Shown here: positions 32,836 to 40,592 of the stretch, in pieces
How positions within the stretch are numbered: position 1 is the stretch's first letter
Layout of the letters: the number at the start of each line of letters is the position of its first letter
Source: Myxococcales bacterium
GTDB taxonomy: Bacteria > Myxococcota_A > Polyangia > Polyangiales > Polyangiaceae
NCBI GenBank assembly: GCA_025351875.1
Contig: JANXVA010000596.1
Coordinates: 1-45,904, forward strand
DNA: 45,904 nt
Reading direction: 5' to 3'
Made by a program: the position numbers and the translations under genes
The notes under the pieces: model-generated
The model's input: only the letters and a program-made list of their open reading frames with translations
The model's database searches: none
What the model was told of the DNA's origin: nothing

Positions 32836-33779
32836 TTCGGACGCTCCTTCTTCGGATCCCTTGGACGCGCGGACGCGGCGGATTCGTGGGCGCGCGCGTG
32901 CTCCGACCACGCAGATCTTGCAGCCGCGCCCTCCAGATAGCGGTGCCATGCATCGCGTGCCGCTACCCCGTCGGTCGCCTCCAGGGCCGTCGCCAGGAGC
33001 GCATCGGCCTCGGAAGACATCCCCGCGTCGGCGAGGGCGCCCGTGACGCGCGGGTCGGCGAGGACGGGCTTCGCGTCGGAGCGCACACGCTCCGCGAGGA
33101 CGGCCCTCGCCTCGTCCTTCTGCCCCGAGCGATCGAGCGCGAGCGCGAGCGCGACGACAGATGCAGTCTGCATCGAATCCTGGGCCTCGCGGCGCGCTTG
33201 CCGCAGCATCGCGACGGCGTCGTCGACGGCCTTCGGCCCCTGGGCCATCACGACCATGCCTGCCTCGAACGACGCTGCGCTACGCTCCGCCGCTGCGAGC
33301 GCGCTGGTCCGCGGGAGCGCAGCGCGATAAGCTTGGGCGGCCTCTTCGAAGTGCCCGGTGCGCGCGTTCGCCCGCGCCCATGCGAGGAGCGCGACGGGAT
33401 CGTCGAGCGCACGATCGTCGCGGGTGCGAGCCTCCGAGAGCACGACGAGCGCCTCGCTCGCCTTGCCGAGCCGGAGCAGCGCGCGCCCCTTGAGCACGCT
33501 CGGCGCGGCGCGGCCAGGCAAGAGCTTGTCGGCCTCGTCGGCGATCGCCGGAACGTCCTTCGCGAGCGCGCCGGTGTTCACGAGCTTGGCGGTGCCGCTT
33601 GCAAGGAGCGCGCAGTAGCTCTGGAGGTTCGGCTCCTTCGCGCGCTCCCACTTGTTCGCCGCGCGAAACCCCTCCTGCACGCCGCACTCGGCCGGACGAG
33701 CCGCGCCGAAGCCGCCCTGAGCCTGTCCCGCCTGCGCGAAGAAGACGACGGCGATCAGGAGAAAAGGCGCGGGACCCAC
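32832..33779 (-). CDS. Secreted TPR-like protein
   Basis: GTG 33779 gives 315 residues with a signal peptide (APFLLIAVVFFAQAGQAQGG). Helical repeats follow, such as SVLKGRALLRLGKASEALVVLSEARTRD, ALLAWARANARTGHFEEAAQAYRAALPRT and SVVALALALDRSGQKDEARAVLAERVR. It follows purA by 29 bases. It overlaps the next TPR gene by four bases, so the two products may work together in the periplasm. No specific function is recognised. Confidence 0.73.
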   Translation of the reverse strand: MGPAPFLLIAVVFFAQAGQAQGGFGAARPAECGVQEGFRAANKWERAKEPNLQSYCALLASGTAKLVNTGALAKDVPAIADEADKLLPGRAAPSVLKGRALLRLGKASEALVVLSEARTRDDRALDDPVALLAWARANARTGHFEEAAQAYRAALPRTSALAAAERSAASFEAGMVVMAQGPKAVDDAVAMLRQARREAQDSMQTASVVALALALDRSGQKDEARAVLAERVRSDAKPVLADPRVTGALADAGMSSEADALLATALEATDGVAARDAWHRYLEGAAARSAWSEHARAHESAASARPRDPKKERPK

Positions 33780-33808
33780 GTGCGCAAGGCTAGCACGCGG
33801 CTCCTGCC

Positions 33809-35095
33809 CTACAGCGGGAACGGGTCGCGAAGGACGATCGTCTCGTCGCGTCGCGGACCCGTGCTCACCAGGATGAACGGACACTCGGCCTGCTTCTCGA
33901 CGAACTCGAGATAGGTGCGCGCGGCCTTGGGGAGATCCGTCATCGCGCGGGCAGAGCCGAGCTCCTCCGTCCAGCCGCCGAAGCTCTGGTAGACGGGCGT
34001 CGCGGAATCGAGCTCGTCCATCGGCAGGTCCTCGGTGCGGCCGTGCTTCGTGTCGTACGCGACGCACACCTTCACCTCGTCGAGGCCGGTGAGGACGTCG
34101 AGCTTCGTGATCGCAAGCGCGTCGAGGCCGTTCACACGCACCGCGTAACGGAGCGCCGGGAGATCGAGCCAGCCCGTGCGACGGGGGCGGCCGGTGACCG
34201 AGCCGAACTCCGCGCCGACCTTGCGGATGCGCTCGCCGATGTGGTCGTGCAGCTCGGTCGGGAAAGGGCCGCCGCCCACGCGGGTCGTGTACGCCTTCAC
34301 GAGGCCGACGACCTCGTCGATGCGCGTGGGGCCAATGCCCGCGCCGACGCACGCGCCGCCTGCGGTCGGCGTCGAAGACGTCACGAACGGATACGTCCCG
34401 TGGTCGACGTCGAGGAGCGTGCCCTGCGCGCCCTCGAGCACGACCTTCTTGCCGGCGCGCACAGTACGCTCGACGAGCGCCTGCGAGTCCACGAGCATCG
34501 GAACGATGCGCGCGCGCGTCGGCTCGATCGCTGCGAGCACCTCGTCGACGGTCGGGACCTGAACCTCACCCGCGCCGAGGTGATGGACGATCGGCGCCCA
34601 GTCGTCGATCGCGCGGCCGACGAGCTCGCGCAGGCGATTCGTATCGCGGAAGGCGCCGAGCGGAATGCCGCGACGCGCGACCTTGTCCTCGTAGCAGGGT
34701 CCGACGCCGCGCTTCGTGGTGCCGATCGCGTCCTTCCCCTTCTCGCGGAGACCGTCGATGAGCACGTGGTACGGAAAGATCACGTGCGCGCGGTCGGAGA
34801 CGAGCAAGCGCCCCGCGAGCTTGATGCCGCGACGCTCGAGCTCGTCGAGCTCGGTGACGAGGCTCCGCGGGTCGATGACCATTCCCTGCGCGAGCACGCA
34901 GGTCGTCTCCGCGCGCAGGATGCCGCTCGGCACCAGCCGTACGACGAGCTTGTCGTCACCGACGACGAGAGTATGCCCCGCGTTCGGACCACCACCGAAG
35001 CGCACGACCATGTCGGCACGCTCCGTATAGATGTCGACGATCTTGCCCTTGCCTTCGTCGCCCCACTGCGCGCCCACGATAACGATGGCCGGCAT
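33809..35095 (-). CDS. purA: Adenylosuccinate synthetase
   Basis: The 428-residue enzyme joins IMP and aspartate using GTP, the first step from IMP to AMP. Signatures include GAQWGDEGKGKIVD at the N-terminus, GPNAGHTL, the IMP-site segment GTTKRGVGPCYEDK, GAQGTLLDVDHGTYPFVTSS and TGRPRRTGWLD. The length is normal. A GAGGAG ribosome-binding site lies inside the end of hisZ and the spacing is three bases, so hisZ and purA form one transcript. Confidence 0.97.
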   Translation of the reverse strand: MPAIVIVGAQWGDEGKGKIVDIYTERADMVVRFGGGPNAGHTLVVGDDKLVVRLVPSGILRAETTCVLAQGMVIDPRSLVTELDELERRGIKLAGRLLVSDRAHVIFPYHVLIDGLREKGKDAIGTTKRGVGPCYEDKVARRGIPLGAFRDTNRLRELVGRAIDDWAPIVHHLGAGEVQVPTVDEVLAAIEPTRARIVPMLVDSQALVERTVRAGKKVVLEGAQGTLLDVDHGTYPFVTSSTPTAGGACVGAGIGPTRIDEVVGLVKAYTTRVGGGPFPTELHDHIGERIRKVGAEFGSVTGRPRRTGWLDLPALRYAVRVNGLDALAITKLDVLTGLDEVKVCVAYDTKHGRTEDLPMDELDSATPVYQSFGGWTEELGSARAMTDLPKAARTYLEFVEKQAECPFILVSTGPRRDETIVLRDPFPL

Positions 35096-35098
35096 CGA

Positions 35099-36364
35099 TC
35101 AAGCTCCTCGAGGAAGACTCTCTAGCATGCGCGCGACGACGCCTGCGGCGTGATCGGCGTCACCTCGTGCATCGAACGCGCTTGCGGTCTCGGTTCGCAC
35201 GTCGAATAGCGTCGCTCCGCTCCAGAGCGCTTTGAAACGCCACGAACGCGCGTGAGCCAGCCCAGCGTCGTGCGTCGCGACTGCGACCGTGGGGATCCCG
35301 CGGGCGCGGAGCGCAGCCACGCGACCGTCGTCCGACGGCCCCACGTAGACGACCCCGTCGTGGGAGACCGAGGGCGCGCCGGCGGCGCGGAGCGACCAGG
35401 CGAGCGCGTCGAGATCGAGCCCGAAGCCGACCGCGGGCATGGGCGCACCGAAACGAGAGAGGAGCTCGTCGTAACGACCGCCGGCACCGATGGGCTCACC
35501 GGGGCCGTCTGCATAGATCGAGAACGTCGTGCCCGTGTAGTAAGCGAACCCACGCACCTCGCCGGCGTCCGCCGTGAGGAACGGCCCGAGCCCTCGTGCC
35601 ACGGCGGCATCGAAGAGCGCGAGGAGACGTTCCGCAGCCACGCGCGCCTTTGGCTTCGCGGAGAGCACCTTCGTCGTCTCCTCGAGTGCGTCACGACCGC
35701 CGCTCAGCCGAGGCAGCGCGAGGAGCGCGGCAGCGGACGTGAGCCCAGCGACACGCTCGGCGAGCATCGCGTCGTCCTTCTTCGCGAGGGCAAGGGTCAC
35801 GCCCTCCGCACGATCGACAGGGACGTCAGCGAGGAGCTCGCGAACGATGCCCGCGTCCGAGATGTCGATGGTGAACGTCGAGAGGCCCGCCGCGCGCAGC
35901 GTGTCCGCAGCGAGCTCGAGCAGCTCGAGATCGCCGCTCCCTCCCTCGACGCCGCAGAGCTCGACGCCGACCTGCGGTACCTGGCGGTGTTTCTTCGCGC
36001 GTCCCGAGCGCCTGCGCACCACCGTGCCCTCGTACGCGAGGCGATACGGAGGCGCGTGATCGCGCATGCGCGTCGCGACGATGCGCGCGATCTGCGGGGT
36101 CATGTCGGGCCGGAGGACGGCGACGTCTCCCGACTCTGGCTCGATGAAGCGCAGGACGTCCGAGGCCGCGGCGGCGCCGAGCCCGCGCTCGATCACCTGG
36201 GCGAGCTCGAAGATTGGCGGCGTGACGATGCGGTAACCGAACAGCGCGAACCGGTCGAGCACTGCACGCGACAGCGCACGACGGTTCGCGGCCTCCTCGG
36301 GGAGGAGATCACGCATCCCCGCCGGCAGCGGATGCTCGAGCGATCGCGGGAGAACGCGGTCCAC
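35099..36364 (-). CDS. hisZ: ATP phosphoribosyltransferase regulatory subunit (HisZ)
   Basis: The 421 residues are a histidyl-tRNA synthetase paralogue. The chain has the class II core (FIEPESGDVAVLRPDMTPQIARIVATRM, YRLAYEGTVVRRR, GGRYDELLSRFG) but is shorter than HisS at the C-terminal end. HisZ activates short-form HisG in histidine synthesis; hisG is not in the window. GTG 36364 is chosen because it restores the family's LPAGMRDLLPEEA lead and sits five bases after the previous stop. The adjacent purA matches the hisZ-purA arrangement seen in many bacteria. A HisS assignment is less likely. Confidence 0.88.
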   Translation of the reverse strand: MDRVLPRSLEHPLPAGMRDLLPEEAANRRALSRAVLDRFALFGYRIVTPPIFELAQVIERGLGAAAASDVLRFIEPESGDVAVLRPDMTPQIARIVATRMRDHAPPYRLAYEGTVVRRRSGRAKKHRQVPQVGVELCGVEGGSGDLELLELAADTLRAAGLSTFTIDISDAGIVRELLADVPVDRAEGVTLALAKKDDAMLAERVAGLTSAAALLALPRLSGGRDALEETTKVLSAKPKARVAAERLLALFDAAVARGLGPFLTADAGEVRGFAYYTGTTFSIYADGPGEPIGAGGRYDELLSRFGAPMPAVGFGLDLDALAWSLRAAGAPSVSHDGVVYVGPSDDGRVAALRARGIPTVAVATHDAGLAHARSWRFKALWSGATLFDVRTETASAFDARGDADHAAGVVARMLESLPRGA

Positions 36365-36369
36365 GGCGC

Positions 36370-37371
36370 TCAGAACGTGCCGGTCAGGCTCGCCCAGCCG
36401 AGGCCGAGATGCGGCGTCACGGACACGGACGACGCACGAGACGGCACGACGACACGCGCGCGCGCGCTTGCCGGGGCGGACTGCGACGCGGCTGGAGGCG
36501 CCGTCATGAGGAGATAAACGCCGCCGCCCGCGGCGAGGACGGCGATGATGAACGAGACGTCCGCGACCGTTCCTGTCGCGTTGGCGGAGCTGCGCTCGTC
36601 GTCGGTGCACGCCTTGCTGCCCTGGCAGTTGCTCGAGAACGTCCGGATGCCCTCGATGGTGCCGATGAGCGCGGCGACGCCGCCGACGCCGAGCGCGACC
36701 CAACCGAGCGTGCGCTGCAGCTTGCCAGGGTCGGCCGGCGCGGCAGGAGCCTGCTTCGCGGGCTCCACCGGACGCTCGCCCGTGGGCTGAGCCTCCGCAC
36801 CGTCCTCCATGTCCGGGACGGAGATGTGCTGGACCTTGTCGCCCTTCGCCACGGTGATGAGCGTCGCCGCTGGCTTCTTGCCACGGGCCTTGAAGACGAA
36901 GCGGCGCTCGCCGACCTCGGCGGCGAAGACCGCGCCTCGCTCGGCCTCCCAGACCTTCCGATCCTCGACGAGGACCTCGGTGAGCGTCACCTTCTGGTTG
37001 TTGTCGATGACCAGCTTCGGGAGCTGCTTCTCGAGCTCGGCGAGGCGCGCGTGCGCGAAGTCACGACGGTCGGGGCGATTCAGCTCCGTCGCTTTTACCT
37101 CCGCCTCCCGGAACTCGAGCCACGCGTACCAGCTGGCGCCCTGCTCCTTGTGGCAGAACGCGAGGTTGATCAGCGTACCGAGCGAGTGATCCTTCGCGTA
37201 AGCCGTCTCGAACTTCGGGCACGCCTCGGCGAAGCGACGCTCTTCGAGGAGCTTCTGACCTTCACGGAAGAGGCGCTCTGCGTCTTGCTCACGCTCCTGC
37301 GCCGCGGCACCCCGCGTGAAGAAGAGGAGCGCGAGCGAACTGACGACGGCAGCTGTCCGTTTCACGTCCAC
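36370..37371 (-). CDS. Secreted TPR/PEGA-like membrane protein (paralogue of 28726-29622)
   Basis: GTG 37371 gives 333 residues. A signal peptide (VVSSLALLFFTRGAAAQ) leads to a TPR-like unit (AERLFREGQKLLEERRFAEACPKFETAYA), then LINLAFCHKEQGASWYAWLEF, then a beta domain (KLVIDNNQKVTLTEVLVEDR). Two C-terminal membrane helices flank a Cys-pair loop (SNCQGSKACTDDE). The layout is common in myxobacteria next to Ser/Thr kinases, and here the kinase ends three bases upstream. It may report an envelope state to the kinase; this is inference from position only. Confidence 0.75.
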   Translation of the reverse strand: MDVKRTAAVVSSLALLFFTRGAAAQEREQDAERLFREGQKLLEERRFAEACPKFETAYAKDHSLGTLINLAFCHKEQGASWYAWLEFREAEVKATELNRPDRRDFAHARLAELEKQLPKLVIDNNQKVTLTEVLVEDRKVWEAERGAVFAAEVGERRFVFKARGKKPAATLITVAKGDKVQHISVPDMEDGAEAQPTGERPVEPAKQAPAAPADPGKLQRTLGWVALGVGGVAALIGTIEGIRTFSSNCQGSKACTDDERSSANATGTVADVSFIIAVLAAGGGVYLLMTAPPAASQSAPASARARVVVPSRASSVSVTPHLGLGWASLTGTF

Positions 37372-37374
37372 GTC

Positions 37375-39006
37375 CTATAGGCGATCGCGCGGGAGACCGG
37401 CAGGAAGCGATTTGACCGGAGGAGCGGGCGGCCTCTTCGTCGTCGGCGGCAAAGCGGGGGCCGGAGCGGACGGACGGACGGGCGCCGCTGTAGCAGGTCG
37501 CGTGCGTGGCGCGCCGCTCGCGCCTGGCGGCGGCACGCCAGGAAAGCCCGCGCCTGCCGAAGGAGACGCGCCGATCACCGTCGGCGACGGCGTCTGAACG
37601 CCGTTTTGGACGTTGCCGACGAGCCCCTCGGAGTCGGGGCCGACGAGATGCACCGGCGCCGTCACGACGCCCGTAGCTCCGGGCATCGGCACGCCCGTCG
37701 CCTCGGGCGGGGGGTCCGCGGGCATGGCCGACGTCAGCGGCGCCTCGGCCGCGAGCGCCGCAGCGGTGGCGCGTGAGCGTTGGAAGGCCGTGAAGGCGAT
37801 GAGAACGACGGCCGCAGCGCCGATGACGATGCTCAGTGCGAGCAACTTGCGGCCGCGCGAGCCGAGAACCGTGAACCGCCGCGCGACGGTGCTCGCCGTG
37901 CCCGTGAGCTCCGGCTGCATCGAGTCGAGGCGACGACCGGGCGACGACGGGATCGCCGTGCGATCGAGCTCGTTCCCGGACGACGGCCCGTTCTTCAGAC
38001 GCGGACCGCTGCTCGCTTCCTCCAGACCGCGTGCGATCGTCGCCGCCACGCGGTCGGCCGACTGCATCCACGTGCCAGAGCCGAAGGCGACGAGCGCACG
38101 CGCGAGCTCGGCGACGTCCCCGAAGCGGTTGTCGCGATTCTTCGCGAGGCACTTCATCACGATCTGCTCGAGGCCCTCCGGAACGCCGGTGACGAGCTGC
38201 CGGATGGGCTGCGGCTCCTTCTCGAGGACCTGCGCGAACGTCTCGTTGATCTCGTCGCCCCCGAACGGCATCGAGTTCGTGAGCAGCTCGTACATGACGA
38301 CGCCGAGCGACCAGATGTCGGTGCGCTGGTCGACGGTCTTCGGACTTCGGACCTGCTCCGGCGACATGTACGGCGGCGAGCCGAGGACCGCGCGACCGCC
38401 CGTCAGCTGCATCGCGCGCTTCTTCTCGCCCGCGCTGTCGAAGATCGGCTCGGTCGACTTCGAGATGCCGAAATCGAGAATCTTGATGAGCTGTGTGCCG
38501 TCGGAGCGGTTCGCGAGGAAGAGGTTGGATGGCTTGAGATCGCGATGAACGATCCCTCGTGAATGCGCATGCGCAAGCCCCTCGAGCGCCTGCAGCATGT
38601 AGTCGACCACGAGCCATCGTGGGAGCGCGCCCCGGGCGTCCGCGACCTGGCAGAGGTCGGCGCCCTCGAGGAGCTCCATGACGATGAAGGGCAGGCCGTC
38701 GGCGCCCGTGTCGACGTCGACGACGCGGGCGACGTGCTCCGACTGGAGCTTTGCGCACGCGCGAGCCTCGAGCAGGAGCCGCGACTGCGCCTCGCGGTCG
38801 GCGATGTCCTGGTAGAGGAGCTTCACAGCGACGTGCTGATCGAGCAGCTCGTGGTGCGCCGCGACGACGACGCCCATGCCACCTTCACCGAGGATCCGCT
38901 CCACGCGGTACTTGCCGGCGAGCAGATCTCCGACCTTCAGCAGCGCAGTCCCGCCTTCGGGCTCGCGCGCTTTCGAGCGGTGAGATCGGGCGAGCGTGGC
39001 CGCCAT
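37375..39006 (-). CDS. Transmembrane serine/threonine protein kinase (PknB-like)
   Basis: The 543 residues start at ATG 39006. The kinase domain spans ~33-300, with glycine loop LGEGGMGVV (39-47), ATP lysine K62 (VAVKLL), catalytic HRDLKPSN with D156, DFG with D178 and SPPYMSPEQ. All catalytic residues are present. A juxtamembrane linker leads to one membrane helix at about 388-408. A Pro/Ala-rich extracytoplasmic tail ends the protein. No PASTA repeats are seen. It heads the long minus-strand gene run that includes hisZ and purA. The divergent neighbour is a sigma factor gene. Confidence 0.93.
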   Translation of the reverse strand: MAATLARSHRSKAREPEGGTALLKVGDLLAGKYRVERILGEGGMGVVVAAHHELLDQHVAVKLLYQDIADREAQSRLLLEARACAKLQSEHVARVVDVDTGADGLPFIVMELLEGADLCQVADARGALPRWLVVDYMLQALEGLAHAHSRGIVHRDLKPSNLFLANRSDGTQLIKILDFGISKSTEPIFDSAGEKKRAMQLTGGRAVLGSPPYMSPEQVRSPKTVDQRTDIWSLGVVMYELLTNSMPFGGDEINETFAQVLEKEPQPIRQLVTGVPEGLEQIVMKCLAKNRDNRFGDVAELARALVAFGSGTWMQSADRVAATIARGLEEASSGPRLKNGPSSGNELDRTAIPSSPGRRLDSMQPELTGTASTVARRFTVLGSRGRKLLALSIVIGAAAVVLIAFTAFQRSRATAAALAAEAPLTSAMPADPPPEATGVPMPGATGVVTAPVHLVGPDSEGLVGNVQNGVQTPSPTVIGASPSAGAGFPGVPPPGASGAPRTRPATAAPVRPSAPAPALPPTTKRPPAPPVKSLPAGLPRDRL

Positions 39007-39321
39007 ACCCGCTGATCGTAGCCCCCCCCCGGGCCCCGGACCAAGAACGAAAACGGCGAAGATCGCTGCGATTTCTAAGCCTTACATGTGCGTACCGTGT
39101 CGGCTGCGACGACGCGACGCGAGCGCTCCTGATTCCGTTCGCCGAGGCGCGCTTGTGTCCGGCGACAAGGCACCTGTCGGGAACGCTTACAGGCAGGTGG
39201 GACGCAGGCCCGCGGAATCTCGAACGATCTGCGGCGGGAGCGCGCGTCCGGGCGTCGGCACGGCAGTCGCAAGAGCCGGTTCGCCCCGCCCGAGCGACCC
39301 CGACCCCAAGGAACGACCATC
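39007..39321. promoter_or_regulatory. Divergent intergenic region of 315 bases between kinase and sigma factor genes
   Basis: This region should carry the promoter of the kinase operon (leftward) and of the sigma factor (rightward). A run of nine C bases lies at 39022-39030 followed by GGGCCCC, which may be slippage-prone. A GGAAC at 39180-39184 resembles the -35 element of ECF-dependent promoters and would suit autoregulation, but I see no convincing -10. AAGGAACG before the ATG at 39322 is the sigma factor's ribosome-binding site. No gene is supported here. Confidence 0.4.
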
Positions 39322-39918
39322 ATGGCCTTCGCCATCGCCCCCGCGACACTCGACAGCGCAGTCAACGGCGACACCGCCGCACTCGACCAGGTCCTACGGA
39401 TGATCCGGCCGCACGTCGAGCGTCAGCTCCTCCGCTATCCCGTGAGCGACGAGGACCGGCGTGATCTCCTTCAGGCGACGCTCATGCAGATCGTCCGCCG
39501 ACTCGGCTCCTTCCGCGCCGAGTCGAGCTTCTCGACGTGGCTCTTTCGGGTGACGGCCAACGAAGCGCTCATGCTCATGCGTTCGCGCCGTCGCCATCGC
39601 GCTCGCGTCATCGAGGGCCTTGACTGGGAGGAGCTCGCCACCCTCCCCTCCGTGAACGACAACGAGATCGTCCAGGTCGACGCCGGCGCCGCGAACCGCG
39701 AGCGCGACGCGCGCATCCGCGACGCGCTGAAGGAGCTCCCCGAGGACTATCGCGACGTCGTCGTCGCGCACTACCACCTCGACCTCGGGCTCCAGGAGAT
39801 CGCAGACAAGCTCGCGATCACCGAGAGCGCGGTCCGCTCGCGCCTCCACCGCGCCCGCACACGGTTGCGCACGCTGCTCGAACGCGACGAGGTCGTCGAG
39901 TACACTCGCGCGGCTTGA
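39322..39918 (+). CDS. RNA polymerase sigma factor of the ECF type
   Basis: The 198 residues carry sigma region 2 (DLLQATLMQIVRRLGSF...STWLFRVTANEALMLMRSRRR). Region 4 follows as a helix-turn-helix (LKELPEDYRDVVVAHYHLDLGLQEIADKLAITESAVRSRLHRARTRL). Regions 1 and 3 are absent, as expected for ECF factors. No anti-sigma factor gene follows; instead a HAD phosphatase gene is coupled by a TTGA overlap. The divergent transmembrane kinase may be functionally linked, by phosphorylation or by regulation, but this is only suggested by position. Confidence 0.92.
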   Translation: MAFAIAPATLDSAVNGDTAALDQVLRMIRPHVERQLLRYPVSDEDRRDLLQATLMQIVRRLGSFRAESSFSTWLFRVTANEALMLMRSRRRHRARVIEGLDWEELATLPSVNDNEIVQVDAGAANRERDARIRDALKELPEDYRDVVVAHYHLDLGLQEIADKLAITESAVRSRLHRARTRLRTLLERDEVVEYTRAA

Positions 39919-40589
39919 GCCTCGCGTCTCCACCACGCCCGACCGCGCTCCTCTTCGATCTCGACGGGACGCTCGTCGATTCGCGTCGTGACATCGCCGC
40001 GGCGTGCAACGTCGCCCGCGGCGCGCATGGGCTCCCCGCGCTGACGCTCGAGGCGATCATGCCAATGGTCGGCGACGGGGCTCGCGCGCTGGTCGCGCGG
40101 GCCTTCGACGCCGACGCAGACTCGCCAGTGGTCGATGCCGCGCTCGCGACCTTCAGGGCGAGCTACCTCGCGCATCCGGCTGCGATGACCGTCTTGCTCC
40201 CGGGCGTGCGCGACATCCTCGATGTGGCGCGAGCGCTCGGGCTTCCGTGCGCTGTCGTCACCAACAAGCCGCGCGACGTGACCGCCCTCGTCCTCGACGC
40301 ACTCGCAATTGGCCCATTTTTCCGGGAGATCTGGGGCGGCGGCGACGGTCCACTCAAGCCTTCGCCCGCGGGGGTGCTCGACGTGGTCGCGCGGCTCGGC
40401 GTGGAAGCGCGCGGCGCGTGGATGATCGGCGACGGCCCGCAGGACATCGGGGCCGGCAAGGCCGCAGGGTGCTTCACGATCGGCGTGCCGGGCATCGCCG
40501 AGCGCGAGCGCCTGGTCGCGAGTGAGCCCGATCGGATGTGCGAGTCGCTCGTCGAGGTCGCTCAGCTCCTTGGGCGCGCGACGTCGTAG
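39915..40589 (+). CDS. gph: HAD-family phosphatase, phosphoglycolate phosphatase-like
   Basis: TTG 39915 overlaps the sigma factor TGA. The 224-residue protein has motif I FDLDGTLVDS with D15 and D17, a helical cap, motif II VTNKP, and motif III/IV with K (PLKPSPAG) and GDGPQDIGAGKAAG. This matches Gph-like phosphatases that remove 2-phosphoglycolate, for example after DNA repair, but substrate cannot be fixed from sequence. Coupling to a sigma factor is unusual. Confidence 0.85.
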   Translation: MSLASPPRPTALLFDLDGTLVDSRRDIAAACNVARGAHGLPALTLEAIMPMVGDGARALVARAFDADADSPVVDAALATFRASYLAHPAAMTVLLPGVRDILDVARALGLPCAVVTNKPRDVTALVLDALAIGPFFREIWGGGDGPLKPSPAGVLDVVARLGVEARGAWMIGDGPQDIGAGKAAGCFTIGVPGIAERERLVASEPDRMCESLVEVAQLLGRATS

Positions 40590-40592
40590 CCG

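Noticed and set aside
35099..36364. Histidyl-tRNA synthetase (hisS)
   Set aside because: The core matches, but the anticodon-binding end is poorly preserved, and the hisZ-purA neighbourhood favours the regulatory paralogue.
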